64,000 nucleotides of DNA from the NCBI RefSeq assembly GCF_015472005.1, contig NZ_BMAQ01000006.1:1-64000 (forward strand), written 5' to 3'. Below, in pieces: positions 36,325 to 44,172 of the stretch (position 1 is the stretch's first letter; the number at the start of each line of letters is the position of its first letter). Source of the DNA: Insulibacter thermoxylanivorax (GTDB taxonomy: Bacteria; Bacillota; Bacilli; Paenibacillales; DA-C8). Under the pieces are notes generated by a model. The model had not been told where the DNA came from. It searched no databases and saw only the letters and a list, made by a program, of their open reading frames with translations. The translations under genes and the position numbers were made by a program.

Positions 36325-36460
36325 GTCCTCCGTTTAATACGGTTAATTGGACCAGTTGGTTCCCATGAACGGGCATATGCTCGATGATATGCTGTTTGTC
36401 TTCTCGCGGGATCTTGATCGGTTTCACGGTGTCCAGCTGCTCCTTCTATATATCGCGATT
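36325..36460 (-). pseudogene. Short remnant frame, possibly DUF2164-like
   Basis: A minus-strand frame of about 36 codons from a GTG near 36433 to the stop at 36325-36327, with AAGGAG 12 bases upstream. It reads KPIKIPREDKQHIIEHM and then departs. The first 16 residues resemble the start of DUF2164-type small proteins. It probably is a truncated copy; it is also possible that it is chance. Confidence 0.25.
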
Positions 36461-36490
36461 ATTATGTCGTGATTATATTGTTACTTGCAT

Positions 36491-36790
36491 CTAATTGGCG
36501 AATTCTCTTCTTAAGATCGCCATGATGATTAAGGACTCGTAGGTATCTCCGCTCTTGATGCACTCCCTCAGCATCCCCTCGTAACGGAAGCCGAGGCTCT
36601 CGTAAAGATTTTTTGCTCTATGGTTATGTTCTTTGACATCGAGCCACAGACGATGTGCATGCAGTTCATTGAAAACATATGTTTGAATAAGCCTTATGGC
36701 ATCTCTGCCATATCCTCTCCCCTTGTCCGAGATGACAATCCTCATGAACTCAATACACTGCTGCTCACACCCAAACTTCCATCCGCTTAT
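36491..36790 (-). pseudogene. GNAT acetyltransferase, 5'-truncated pseudogene
   Basis: Only the C-terminal half of a GNAT gene remains. From an internal ATG at 36745 it encodes 84 residues with the coenzyme A loop GRGYGRDAIRLIQTYVF and the tail HRAKNLYESLGFRYEG. The reading frame continues upstream past that ATG (CIEFM, matching the family), but runs into the VOC gene end at 36765 without a start or N-terminal half. The deletion junction is therefore at about 36765-36790. The product, if any, would lack its substrate-binding half. Confidence 0.65.
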
Positions 36791-37157
36791 CCAAGGTCGA
36801 AGTGTGGAGTTCCAGCTGCGTCCCGTCCGGATCCAAGAAGTTAACGGACCATCCTTGCCCCCGCTTCACTGGTCCTCTGACGATGGGGATGCCCTGTTCC
36901 CGCAGATGCTGCACAACATCTTGAAAATCTGCCTCAGCAATATAGAATGCAATGTGATCAACACCGCAGGAATCTTCGCCGGCCCTTACGGCTCCTTCCT
37001 TCTGAATGAGGCAGATCCAAGCAATGCCCCATTCCAGATAAGCATCCGTCCGGCCTCTGTGTCTTAAGGTCATGTGCAGCTGATCGCAATAGAAGGCCAA
37101 TGACCTGTCCAAGTCACTAACCCGAATCGTCACATGGCTGAAACCGGTGACTTTCAT
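36765..37157 (-). CDS. VOC family protein, FosB/FosX-like
   Basis: A 130-residue vicinal-oxygen-chelate protein. Metal ligands fit His8 (FSHVTIR), His in VDHIAFYI and Glu in QLELHTSTL. The closing ELHTSTLDKRMEVW resembles FosB-type thiol transferases that open fosfomycin with bacillithiol, but the K/Y-rich fosfomycin residues cannot be verified. Bacillithiol genes are in this window, which makes a bacillithiol-dependent detoxification enzyme reasonable. The C-terminus overlaps the GNAT remnant, so its end may have been shaped by a deletion. Confidence 0.75.
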   Translation of the reverse strand: MKVTGFSHVTIRVSDLDRSLAFYCDQLHMTLRHRGRTDAYLEWGIAWICLIQKEGAVRAGEDSCGVDHIAFYIAEADFQDVVQHLREQGIPIVRGPVKRGQGWSVNFLDPDGTQLELHTSTLDKRMEVWV

Positions 37158-37222
37158 CCCTGATCACCCGCTCTCTCAATACTTACTTACGAATATCCGC
37201 AACCATTGATATGCCGGGAGCT

Positions 37223-37705
37223 TCATAACCGCTCCAGTTCAAGCAGTCCCTCGATAAAATCAACGAGCCGTTCTTCCCCTTCCTGCCCCTCGATCAGCAA
37301 ACTCGTAAAAACAAAGGTAAGAAGTCCCACAAACAGGCAGCATAACAAAGACAGCCCTGCCACCTGCATCGCTTGCAGCTGCCCTTCTGTTTCTATCCAG
37401 GTGATAAAATAAGATCCAAGGAAAACCAAAAGAAGGGACAAGGGATCGGTGAGCCCTCTAAACTTCATAAAACAGACATAAGTGACCCCATTTTTTCGTC
37501 TTATCGTACCGATGATTTTATTGAAAATGGGGTCCCTGAACCTGATCCTGCCGCTTCGATAGCTGATAAGAAAGAGGTTGAGCAGGGTCCAGCCAAGGAA
37601 CTTCTCATAAAACCCCACGGTGATGAGATCAACGTTCTCCCTGATCCTGGCCCTGCATTCTTTTGGCGTCAAGTTGGTCTTATATCTTCGAATCAAAGGG
37701 ATCAT
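37223..37705 (-). CDS. Hypothetical membrane protein
   Basis: A 160-residue protein of unknown family. Residues 1-80 are basic and hydrophilic (KTNLTPKECRARIREN, SGRIRFRDPIFNKIIGTIRRKNG). Two membrane helices follow (about residues 90-105 and 115-140), and the C-terminus is acidic. The IGTIRRKNGVTYVCFMKFRG block looks conserved. It is likely a small single-gene unit; the neighbours do not indicate function. Confidence 0.6.
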   Translation of the reverse strand: MIPLIRRYKTNLTPKECRARIRENVDLITVGFYEKFLGWTLLNLFLISYRSGRIRFRDPIFNKIIGTIRRKNGVTYVCFMKFRGLTDPLSLLLVFLGSYFITWIETEGQLQAMQVAGLSLLCCLFVGLLTFVFTSLLIEGQEGEERLVDFIEGLLELERL

Positions 37706-37729
37706 CCCCTCAACGCTTACTTTGCCGCT

Positions 37730-38404
37730 TCATCGCTGTCTTTCAAGTTCTAGAATTCCGCCGTCCCGTTTGCCTGCGATCACCCGGTCCGCCATATCCA
37801 CGAACAGTCCATTTTCCACCACACCGGGGATCATATTGAGCTTCGATTCAAGCTCCTTAGGATCTGCGATTGCACCAAAATATGCATCTACGATATAATT
37901 GCCGTTATCTGTAATATAAGCCTTGCCCTCCACTTCTCTCAACACCGGTTCGCAGCCCAGTTCGCGAAGTTTATGAATCGTCGCCTCATAACCGAAGCGA
38001 ACGATCTCGATGGGCAATGGGAAGCGTCCCAACCGTCCGACCAGCTTGCTGTCATCGACGATGACGATGAACTTGCTGCTGGAAGAGGCGACGATCTTCT
38101 CGCGCAGCAAAGCGCCTCCTCCGCCCTTGATAAGCTGAAAGTTTGGATCCACCTCATCGGCGCCATCGATCGTAAGATCGATTTCCTGTACATCCGCAAA
38201 GGAGATCAGTGGAATACCGAGTTCCTTTGCTTGCTTCTCCGAAGCATTGGATGTTGCGATCGCTCGGATGCGCAGACCTTCCTGCACTCTCTGTCCGATT
38301 CTCTGGATCGCCCAATAGGCCGTCGAACCCGTTCCCAGACCTACGACCATCCCATCCTGTATGTAGTCTGCGGCTCGCTCAGCAGCGATTCGTTTTGCAT
38401 CCAT
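37730..38404 (-). CDS. rpiA: Ribose-5-phosphate isomerase A
   Basis: A 224-residue RpiA of the pentose phosphate pathway, interconverting ribose 5-phosphate and ribulose 5-phosphate. Motifs GLGTGSTAYWAI (phosphate loop), TIDGADEVDP (catalytic Asp pair), IKGGGGALLREKI (Glu/Lys) and the GVVENGLFVDMADRVI tail are all present. It is 24 bases downstream of the unknown membrane protein gene's start region and is not clearly in an operon. Confidence 0.95.
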   Translation of the reverse strand: MDAKRIAAERAADYIQDGMVVGLGTGSTAYWAIQRIGQRVQEGLRIRAIATSNASEKQAKELGIPLISFADVQEIDLTIDGADEVDPNFQLIKGGGGALLREKIVASSSSKFIVIVDDSKLVGRLGRFPLPIEIVRFGYEATIHKLRELGCEPVLREVEGKAYITDNGNYIVDAYFGAIADPKELESKLNMIPGVVENGLFVDMADRVIAGKRDGGILELERQR

Positions 38405-38491
38405 TCGCGTTCACCTTCTTCGAGCATTCTGTTATCTAACATTGTGATCATCATTAAATATATCATTTTGCGGCTGTTTCGGATACCATAC

Positions 38492-38537
38492 AAAAACACT
38501 TCACCGATCGACATCCGAAGATCCAATCGGTGAAGTG
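38492..38537 (-). terminator. Terminator downstream of the FMN reductase gene
   Basis: Perfect 12-base stem CACTTCACCGAT/ATCGGTGAAGTG with a 17-base loop and T5 on the minus strand, about 120 bases past the FMN reductase stop. Confidence 0.7.
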
Positions 38538-38658
38538 CTTACTCACGTTCGTGTTGCAACTCGCTTCTCATAGTCTTCCTTCAAGATTCCCATACAAGAC
38601 ATCCCAATACCGGCCGTTTTTTTCTTCAAACTCAACAGTCTGCGCTCTGAGGCACTGC

Positions 38659-39210
38659 TCAGCTGCTCGCATACTCACCCTTCAACATACGCTGCATATG
38701 GACAACTTCCTTCGCCAGCCGATCCAGGCGCTCTAACACCTCTTGATCAACAATCTCCCGCTTCTCGTTAAAATGATCATCATGCAGATACACATAACTC
38801 GGCGCTACGAAGGCTCGGAAGAAGCCAGCGATCGGCTTCAATTGGTTCTCCACCATCAGATAATGCTGATAGGTACCTCCCGTCGCAACGAACCCCATCA
38901 CCTTCTGGTAGAAGGCAGAGACAGGAACGAGATCGAACAGATTCTTTAGAACCCCTGTGATCGAGGCTTGGAACACCGGGGTGCCGATGATGTAGAAGTC
39001 CGCCTCCATCACCTTGTCGATCACGGTCTTCGTATCCCCCGTATAGGTTGCGGGATCACGCCCATCACAGAACACCACGTCATAATCTTTCATATCGAGC
39101 AATTCGATCTGGATATCGGGGTTCTCTTCCCGTACCCGCTCCAGAACGGCTTGTACAGCGATCGATGTCTTGGAACCAACGATTGTACCGGATATTCCTA
39201 GGAGTTTCAT
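38659..39210 (-). CDS. NADPH-dependent FMN reductase family protein
   Basis: A 183-residue flavodoxin-fold reductase. The FMN phosphate loop is GISGTIVGSKT (residues 4-14), and VFCDGRDP and the VATGGTYQHYL loop follow. Members reduce FMN, quinones or azo compounds. ATG at 39210 is preceded by GAGAGAG. It stands alone on the minus strand. Confidence 0.85.
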   Translation of the reverse strand: MKLLGISGTIVGSKTSIAVQAVLERVREENPDIQIELLDMKDYDVVFCDGRDPATYTGDTKTVIDKVMEADFYIIGTPVFQASITGVLKNLFDLVPVSAFYQKVMGFVATGGTYQHYLMVENQLKPIAGFFRAFVAPSYVYLHDDHFNEKREIVDQEVLERLDRLAKEVVHMQRMLKGEYASS

Positions 39211-39337
39211 GCTCTCTCACCAACCATCCTATACTTTGTATACATATATGTTTATTTATTATGAATGTTGACCTATTGAATGTCAAATCTCTCTTTCCTA
39301 TAATGAGTATGGTCTAATAGAAGTGAGGTGAACAGCT

Positions 39338-39547
39338 GTGGAACACAATAAAGTAACAATTAAGATCAACGACAACGGATCGATTCGCGTTACCGGCGAG
39401 GTGGAATTGATCGACGCCGAGGGAAATCGCTTTGCGACGAAGCCTTCCTTCTCCCTATGCCGCTGCGGTCATTCTGCGAACAAACCTTTCTGCGACGGTG
39501 CTCATAAGTCTGTCGGATTCACCAGCGCCCCTCGTGCAGCGAAGTAA
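39338..39547 (+). CDS. CDGSH iron-sulphur domain protein
   Basis: A 69-residue CDGSH-type protein that binds a 2Fe-2S cluster with three cysteines and a histidine: Cys41, Cys43, Cys52 and His56 (LCRCGHSANKPFCDGAHK). GTG start at 39338 follows GAGGTG. Its role in bacteria is undefined; electron transfer or cluster handling is plausible. It is monocistronic, with an immediate terminator. Confidence 0.85.
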   Translation: MEHNKVTIKINDNGSIRVTGEVELIDAEGNRFATKPSFSLCRCGHSANKPFCDGAHKSVGFTSAPRAAK

Positions 39548-39566
39548 GCTGCTGAGGGGATTTTTT
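39528..39566 (+). terminator. Terminator of the CDGSH gene
   Basis: CCCCTC and GCAGC pair with GCTGC and GAGGGG around the stop codon, followed by TTTTTT. Confidence 0.8.
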
Positions 39567-39623
39567 ATATGCATTACCTATTCTCCGTCAGTGATCTGCA
39601 TCAACCAAATTCCGACTAATATA

Positions 39624-39652
39624 TTGAAAAATTGTGACATATCATCTACAAT
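39624..39652 (+). promoter_or_regulatory. Sigma-A promoter of the ferredoxin gene
   Basis: TTGAAA (39624-39629) and TACAAT (39647-39652) separated by 17 bases. A 7-base-stem hairpin (CGAACTG/CAGTTCG) follows in the leader. Confidence 0.55.
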
Positions 39653-39769
39653 GTAATGAGTATTGGAAATTTTATGAGCCGAACTGAAGTCTAGCAATTA
39701 AAGGGGTTCCGGCACCGAACTGTGGCGCAGTTCGCATGGATGATCGAACTTTTATGGGAGGGAATGGTA

Positions 39770-40009
39770 ATGGCATTTGTCATCACATCACCTTGTATCG
39801 GGGAGAAGGCAGCAGATTGTGTGGAAGTATGCCCTGTCGACTGTATCGTAGAAGGTGAAGACCAGTACTTCATCGATCCTGATGTATGTATCTCTTGCGG
39901 TGCTTGTGAGCTGGCATGCCCGGTATCAGCAATTTATGAAGAAGATGATGTTCCTGAGGAAGAGAGACACTTCATCGATAAGGCAATTGAATTTTTTAAG
40001 AACCGCTAA
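39770..40009 (+). CDS. Seven-iron (3Fe-4S/4Fe-4S) ferredoxin
   Basis: A 79-residue low-potential electron carrier. Cys9, Cys17, Cys21 and Cys25, together with Cys40, Cys43, Cys46 and Cys50, match the 7Fe ferredoxin layout of thermophilic bacilli (ITEPC-type start, EVCPVDC, CISCGACELACP). ATG at 39770 follows GGGAGGG. It is the obvious acceptor for the 2-oxoacid:ferredoxin oxidoreductase encoded at 58.6-61.2 kb (inference). Confidence 0.9.
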   Translation: MAFVITSPCIGEKAADCVEVCPVDCIVEGEDQYFIDPDVCISCGACELACPVSAIYEEDDVPEEERHFIDKAIEFFKNR

Positions 40010-40064
40010 CACTCGAGACTGCTGCAGTATAGCGCATTGATTCTATCCAGTTATTCATGAATTG

Positions 40065-40094
40065 AACTGCCCGTTTAATGCGGGCAGTTTTTTA
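40065..40094 (+). terminator. Terminator of the ferredoxin gene
   Basis: AACTGCCCG and CGGGCAGTT form a perfect 9-base stem with a 7-base loop, followed by TTTTTT. Confidence 0.9.
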
Positions 40095-40177
40095 TGCTCA
40101 TCTCATTGTTTTCATTCACGCTCTCATTCATGCTTCTCCTGTTTCTGCCCTATCCGATTCCTGTTCTCCCCTGCTGT

Positions 40178-40207
40178 CACATAAATGCCTGAAAACTGGG
40201 CATATTA
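40178..40207 (+). promoter_or_regulatory. Possible sigma-G promoter of the ger operon
   Basis: CACATA (40178-40183) and CATATTA (40201-40207) with a 17-base spacer. The -10 box fits the CATNNTA sigma-G pattern; the -35 is only partly conserved. Germination receptor operons are usually sigma-G dependent. Confidence 0.4.
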
Positions 40208-40241
40208 TGTCTTAGTTCTATGTTCTGGAGGAGATGAGCAG

Positions 40242-41351
40242 ATGAACCAGTCTTCAGCAACGATCGGTACCTTCTCCGCGTTCAGCGCCATCATCCTCGC
40301 AGTTGGCTTAATGAACCATGTTCTGGTTATTCCTCCTTTGCTTGAGGTCACCCAGCGCGATGCGTGGCTGACGACAGTTCTCGCTGTGCTGCCGTTTCTC
40401 CTGTGGACTTGCTTGATCTATTACATCATGAATCGCACCGGACAGCAGCCGCTCCTAGTATGGCTGCGTCGACATTACGGCGCTGCCGCGGCATGGATCG
40501 TACGGATATATTACATCGTCTACTTGTTCATGATCGCTGCCATCACGCTCAAAGACACGACCACTTGGACGAAGGTCTCTTACTTAAGCCGGACGCCAAT
40601 ATTCGTATTGGCGCTGTCCCTGCTTATCGTGTGCTGCTTCTCCGCTCGCTGGGGACTTAAGACGATCATGATCGCTTCGGGTATCCTCCTGCCCTTTGTG
40701 ATCGTCCTCGGGGATTTTGTGATGAGCGTGAATTTGCCTAAGAAGAACTATTCCCTGCTCCTTCCGATCCTGGAGAACGGCTGGGAGCCGATTGGAAAAG
40801 GCGGGATCTACATCGGCGGCGGTCTTGCTGAGCTGAGCATTTTATTAATCTTTCAACATTCGCTGAAGTCCCGCTTGAAGCTGTGGTGGTTATGGGTGCT
40901 TGCGCTATTTTTGATCATCTTGATCTGGGGACCCATTACGGGAGCAATAGCCGAATTCGGTCCCTTCGAAGCGATGGATCTCCGTTATCCCGCGTATGAG
41001 GAGTGGCGTCTCGTCAGCATAGGAAAGTACATCCAGCATGTGGATTTCCTTTCGATCTATCAGTGGTTGTCCGGTGCCGTGATTCGCATCGCCGTCGCCA
41101 TCTGCCTCATCGTGGATCTGCTTCCGCAGAAATCGCAGAGAATACGGGCAAGACAACTGCATCTGATCTGTGCGCTGCTGCTGCTGACTGCCATCTTGCC
41201 GATCAGCGATATGATGTATCTTGATTTTATGAAGCGCATCTATTTTCCTTTGTCCCTGTTCTCTGCTCTTGCACTGACCTTGATCCTGGCCGTTCTCATT
41301 CGGTTGAAGAAGGATCAGCCCAGCACCGCTCACGGGGGTGGGAACTCATGA
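40242..41351 (+). CDS. GerAB-family germination receptor permease subunit
   Basis: A 369-residue, ten-helix APC-like membrane protein of the endospore germinant receptor B subunit. The N-terminus (TFSAFSAIILAVGLMNHVLVIP) is typical. It starts after GGAGGAGATGAGCAG. Its stop overlaps the A-subunit start (ATGA). B subunits bind the germinant in the spore inner membrane. Confidence 0.9.
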   Translation: MNQSSATIGTFSAFSAIILAVGLMNHVLVIPPLLEVTQRDAWLTTVLAVLPFLLWTCLIYYIMNRTGQQPLLVWLRRHYGAAAAWIVRIYYIVYLFMIAAITLKDTTTWTKVSYLSRTPIFVLALSLLIVCCFSARWGLKTIMIASGILLPFVIVLGDFVMSVNLPKKNYSLLLPILENGWEPIGKGGIYIGGGLAELSILLIFQHSLKSRLKLWWLWVLALFLIILIWGPITGAIAEFGPFEAMDLRYPAYEEWRLVSIGKYIQHVDFLSIYQWLSGAVIRIAVAICLIVDLLPQKSQRIRARQLHLICALLLLTAILPISDMMYLDFMKRIYFPLSLFSALALTLILAVLIRLKKDQPSTAHGGGNS

Positions 41352-42889
41352 AACAGAAATCAAGATTGCTGATCAACATGCTGGGGCCGAAGAACTCGAA
41401 CATACATCCGCAGCGTATACCGCCGCCCGTTTATCCCAGCGAACTGCCGACGGACGGCCAGTTATCACAGCAATTCTTCTATGACTTGTTCGATGGCTGT
41501 GCCGATATCCGAATCTCCAAATTGAAGATTAGCCGGGAAGATCCGATCTCGGAAGTCATCCTCGTCTCCTGTGACGGCATGACGAATACCCAGCAGATTA
41601 ATGAAGTCGTCATTCCCCGGATCATGGCCCTGGGAGAAACCGACCCCGAAGTGCCGATCGATGCGGCGATTGATTTGGAGTTAACACGGATCGAGAAGAT
41701 CGAACAGATCGTTCCAAAGGTATTCATGGGGCACCTGATCCTGTATTTAACGAAGCAGCAAGCCATCTACTCATATGATGCATCGGATATGCCGGGACGA
41801 GCTCCGGAGGAGTCCAATACGGAACTTTCGATCAAAGGCCCGCGCGACGGTTTCGTCGAAAATGTCAAAACGAATGTCGCACTGGTTCGTAAACGGCTGC
41901 GCACGAATGCGCTGCGCTATGAACAGTTTGTCATCGGCCGAAAGAGTGAAAGCCGCGTCGCCCTGCTCTATATCCAGTCATACATTCGTCCCGATCTCCT
42001 AGAAGAAGCAAGGAAACGCATTCTCAGGATCGATCAAGATGCACTGCTCAGCAGCGCGCAGCTGGAAGCGATTATCTCAGATTCTGCCTATTCTCTGTTT
42101 CCGCTGATCACCTATACCGGTCGTCCGGACTTCGTCGTGGAATGCCTTCTGCGCGGGAGACTGGCGATCATCGTCGACGGCGCGCCGATCGCCATCATCG
42201 CTCCTGTGAACTTAACCCTGCTGTTAAAATCACCGGAGGATCAGTATTTCCCCGCTCATATTATCGGCTTCCAGATGAGCATCCGGCTCCTCGGCTTGTT
42301 CATCGCTTTATTCCTGCCGGGGTTCTGGATCGCACTCTCATCTTACAATATGGAACAGCTTCCTTTCCCGCTCTTGGCAACGGTGGTCAATACGCGTATG
42401 GGGCTGCCGATGCCTGCGCCCTTGGAAGCTTTCATGATGCTGGCGCTCTTCGAAGTGTTCCGCGAAGCCGGTGTCCGTCTTCCCAAGGCCGTGGGACAGA
42501 CGATCGCAGTGGTCGGCGGGATCATCGTCGGTGACGCGGTAATCCGGGCAGGGCTGTCTTCAACGACGATGCTCATCATCGCTGCACTGACTGCTGTCTC
42601 GACCTTTACGCTCGTTAATCAGACGCTGAGCGCTTCGGTCACCATCATTCGCTTCTTCGTGATGGCCTTTGCTTCTCTGCTCGGTATGTACGGATTCATC
42701 CTGTCCGTGATCGCTGTTGTGATGTATCTGAGCAAACTCGAATCCTTCGGCATACCCTATCTCACGCCGCTGAGTCCCTTGCGGCAGCAACACCTCATTC
42801 CAGCTTTCTTCAAGCGGCAAAGCAGAGAACAATATGATACCTCATTCCTGCATGATCGAAATAACGACAGGCAGAGTGAGCAATCGTGA
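41348..42889 (+). CDS. GerAA-family germination receptor subunit
   Basis: A 513-residue A-subunit. Cytoplasmic N-terminal region (about residues 1-290) includes ISEVILVSCDGMTNTQQINE and LYIQSYIRPDLLEEARKRI blocks. Four or five membrane helices follow (about residues 310-470). It is co-translated with the B subunit (ATGA) and the C subunit (GTGA overlap). A subunits form the ion channel of the receptor. Confidence 0.9.
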   Translation: MKQKSRLLINMLGPKNSNIHPQRIPPPVYPSELPTDGQLSQQFFYDLFDGCADIRISKLKISREDPISEVILVSCDGMTNTQQINEVVIPRIMALGETDPEVPIDAAIDLELTRIEKIEQIVPKVFMGHLILYLTKQQAIYSYDASDMPGRAPEESNTELSIKGPRDGFVENVKTNVALVRKRLRTNALRYEQFVIGRKSESRVALLYIQSYIRPDLLEEARKRILRIDQDALLSSAQLEAIISDSAYSLFPLITYTGRPDFVVECLLRGRLAIIVDGAPIAIIAPVNLTLLLKSPEDQYFPAHIIGFQMSIRLLGLFIALFLPGFWIALSSYNMEQLPFPLLATVVNTRMGLPMPAPLEAFMMLALFEVFREAGVRLPKAVGQTIAVVGGIIVGDAVIRAGLSSTTMLIIAALTAVSTFTLVNQTLSASVTIIRFFVMAFASLLGMYGFILSVIAVVMYLSKLESFGIPYLTPLSPLRQQHLIPAFFKRQSREQYDTSFLHDRNNDRQSEQS

Positions 42890-44049
42890 AGGCTTGTCGT
42901 CCATCACACGCTGCCGTTTGTCTGGGTTTTATGTTAACATGCTCCCTGCTGCTCACCGGCTGCTGGGATATCAAGGATCCGCAAGATGTGCATTATGTCT
43001 CGGCTGTGGCTTTTGACTACGAAGACGAGCAATACGTGGTCTACGCACAGATGATCGACTTCTCCTCGGTCACTTCACCTGAATCGGACAAGCCGACCAA
43101 TAAATTGCCCGTTTATGTGGGCAAAGGGACCGGGGATACCGTCGCCAGCGCTTACAACGACTTGTATAATGCATCACAGCTTCGGACTTTCCACGGTCAC
43201 GTGGGCGCCATCGTCTTTGGTGAAAAATTGCTGAAACGCGGCATCGGCAATATTTTGGATCTGCTTACCCGCTACCATGAATTTCGCTATACAGCTTGGG
43301 TGTTCGGTTCGAGGGAATCCCTCGAAGAGGTGCTCAGCGCCTCGCCTTTCTTCAATCTGTCACCGATCGCCTCCCTCTTGCACCAGCCGCAAGAGCTGTA
43401 TAAGCAAAAATCCATCGTCGCGCCTAAGATGTTAAGGGAGTTGGTTACCGATATTCGCGAGCCGGGCAGGACGGCTCATCTTCCCTCACTGGGACTGGAT
43501 CAATCGATCTGGAAGACGTCGATGAAACCTACGGACCTCCTTGTTTATAATGGGATCTTTACATTGCATTCCTATGAATGCAACGGATTCTTCCCTGTGG
43601 ATGATCTTCGCGGACTCCGCTGGCTCACCCCTTCAACCCAGCGGTCCCCCCTCACCTTAAGAGATGGGAATAACGTATACTCCGATCTCTCCCTGCGTCA
43701 TCCGAAGGTGAAGATTAGAGCGGAGATCCAAGACAACAAGATCACCTATCGCTTGCAGACGAAGCTTAAAGCGAATGTGATCGAAGTCATCCAGCCGATT
43801 GACGAACGGGAGATGGAGGAGTTGGCTGCTGAGCAAGTGACCCAAGAGATCCTTGCTACTTATCAGAAAGCATACGAACAAGGCGTGGATCTCTTTCAGC
43901 TGGAACATGCGCTGTATGTGCAGCATAACCGCTGGTGGCAAGAACACATCAAAGGAAGGAAACTGGTCTTGCCTGCGCCGGAAGAATTGAACATCGAAGT
44001 GGATGTGAATGTATCAACATCAGGGAAATTAAAGCTGCAGACGAAATGA
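42886..44049 (+). CDS. Ger(x)C-family germination lipoprotein
   Basis: A 387-residue C-subunit beginning at a GTG overlapping the A-subunit stop. The lipobox LLLTGC places the lipidated Cys near residue 27, followed by WDIKDPQDVHYVSAV. The NPVYVGKGTGDTVASAY region and the C-terminal domain match the three-domain GerC fold. It completes a receptor in the order B-A-C, not the more usual A-B-C. Confidence 0.9.
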   Translation: MKACRPSHAAVCLGFMLTCSLLLTGCWDIKDPQDVHYVSAVAFDYEDEQYVVYAQMIDFSSVTSPESDKPTNKLPVYVGKGTGDTVASAYNDLYNASQLRTFHGHVGAIVFGEKLLKRGIGNILDLLTRYHEFRYTAWVFGSRESLEEVLSASPFFNLSPIASLLHQPQELYKQKSIVAPKMLRELVTDIREPGRTAHLPSLGLDQSIWKTSMKPTDLLVYNGIFTLHSYECNGFFPVDDLRGLRWLTPSTQRSPLTLRDGNNVYSDLSLRHPKVKIRAEIQDNKITYRLQTKLKANVIEVIQPIDEREMEELAAEQVTQEILATYQKAYEQGVDLFQLEHALYVQHNRWWQEHIKGRKLVLPAPEELNIEVDVNVSTSGKLKLQTK

Positions 44050-44070
44050 ACGCCGAATATGAATATGCGA

Positions 44071-44116
44071 AAAACCGCCCGGACAGCCTCTCATGCAGAG
44101 ACATCCGGGCGGTCCT
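44071..44116 (-). terminator. Terminator of the SleB-type hydrolase gene
   Basis: Long stem ACCGCCCGGA...TCCGGGCGGT, followed by TTTTT on the minus strand, 57 bases past the hydrolase stop. It may also stop the ger transcript, whose stop lies on the other side. Confidence 0.75.
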
Positions 44117-44172
44117 AACCCAGCACAAACCAGCCTAATGAACTCATCTTAAAACTAATTGAAGAACATGAT

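Noticed and set aside
44071..44116. The hairpin after the ger operon as a riboswitch or attenuator
   Set aside because: It has a simple stem-loop and T-run for the minus strand, which fits a terminator.
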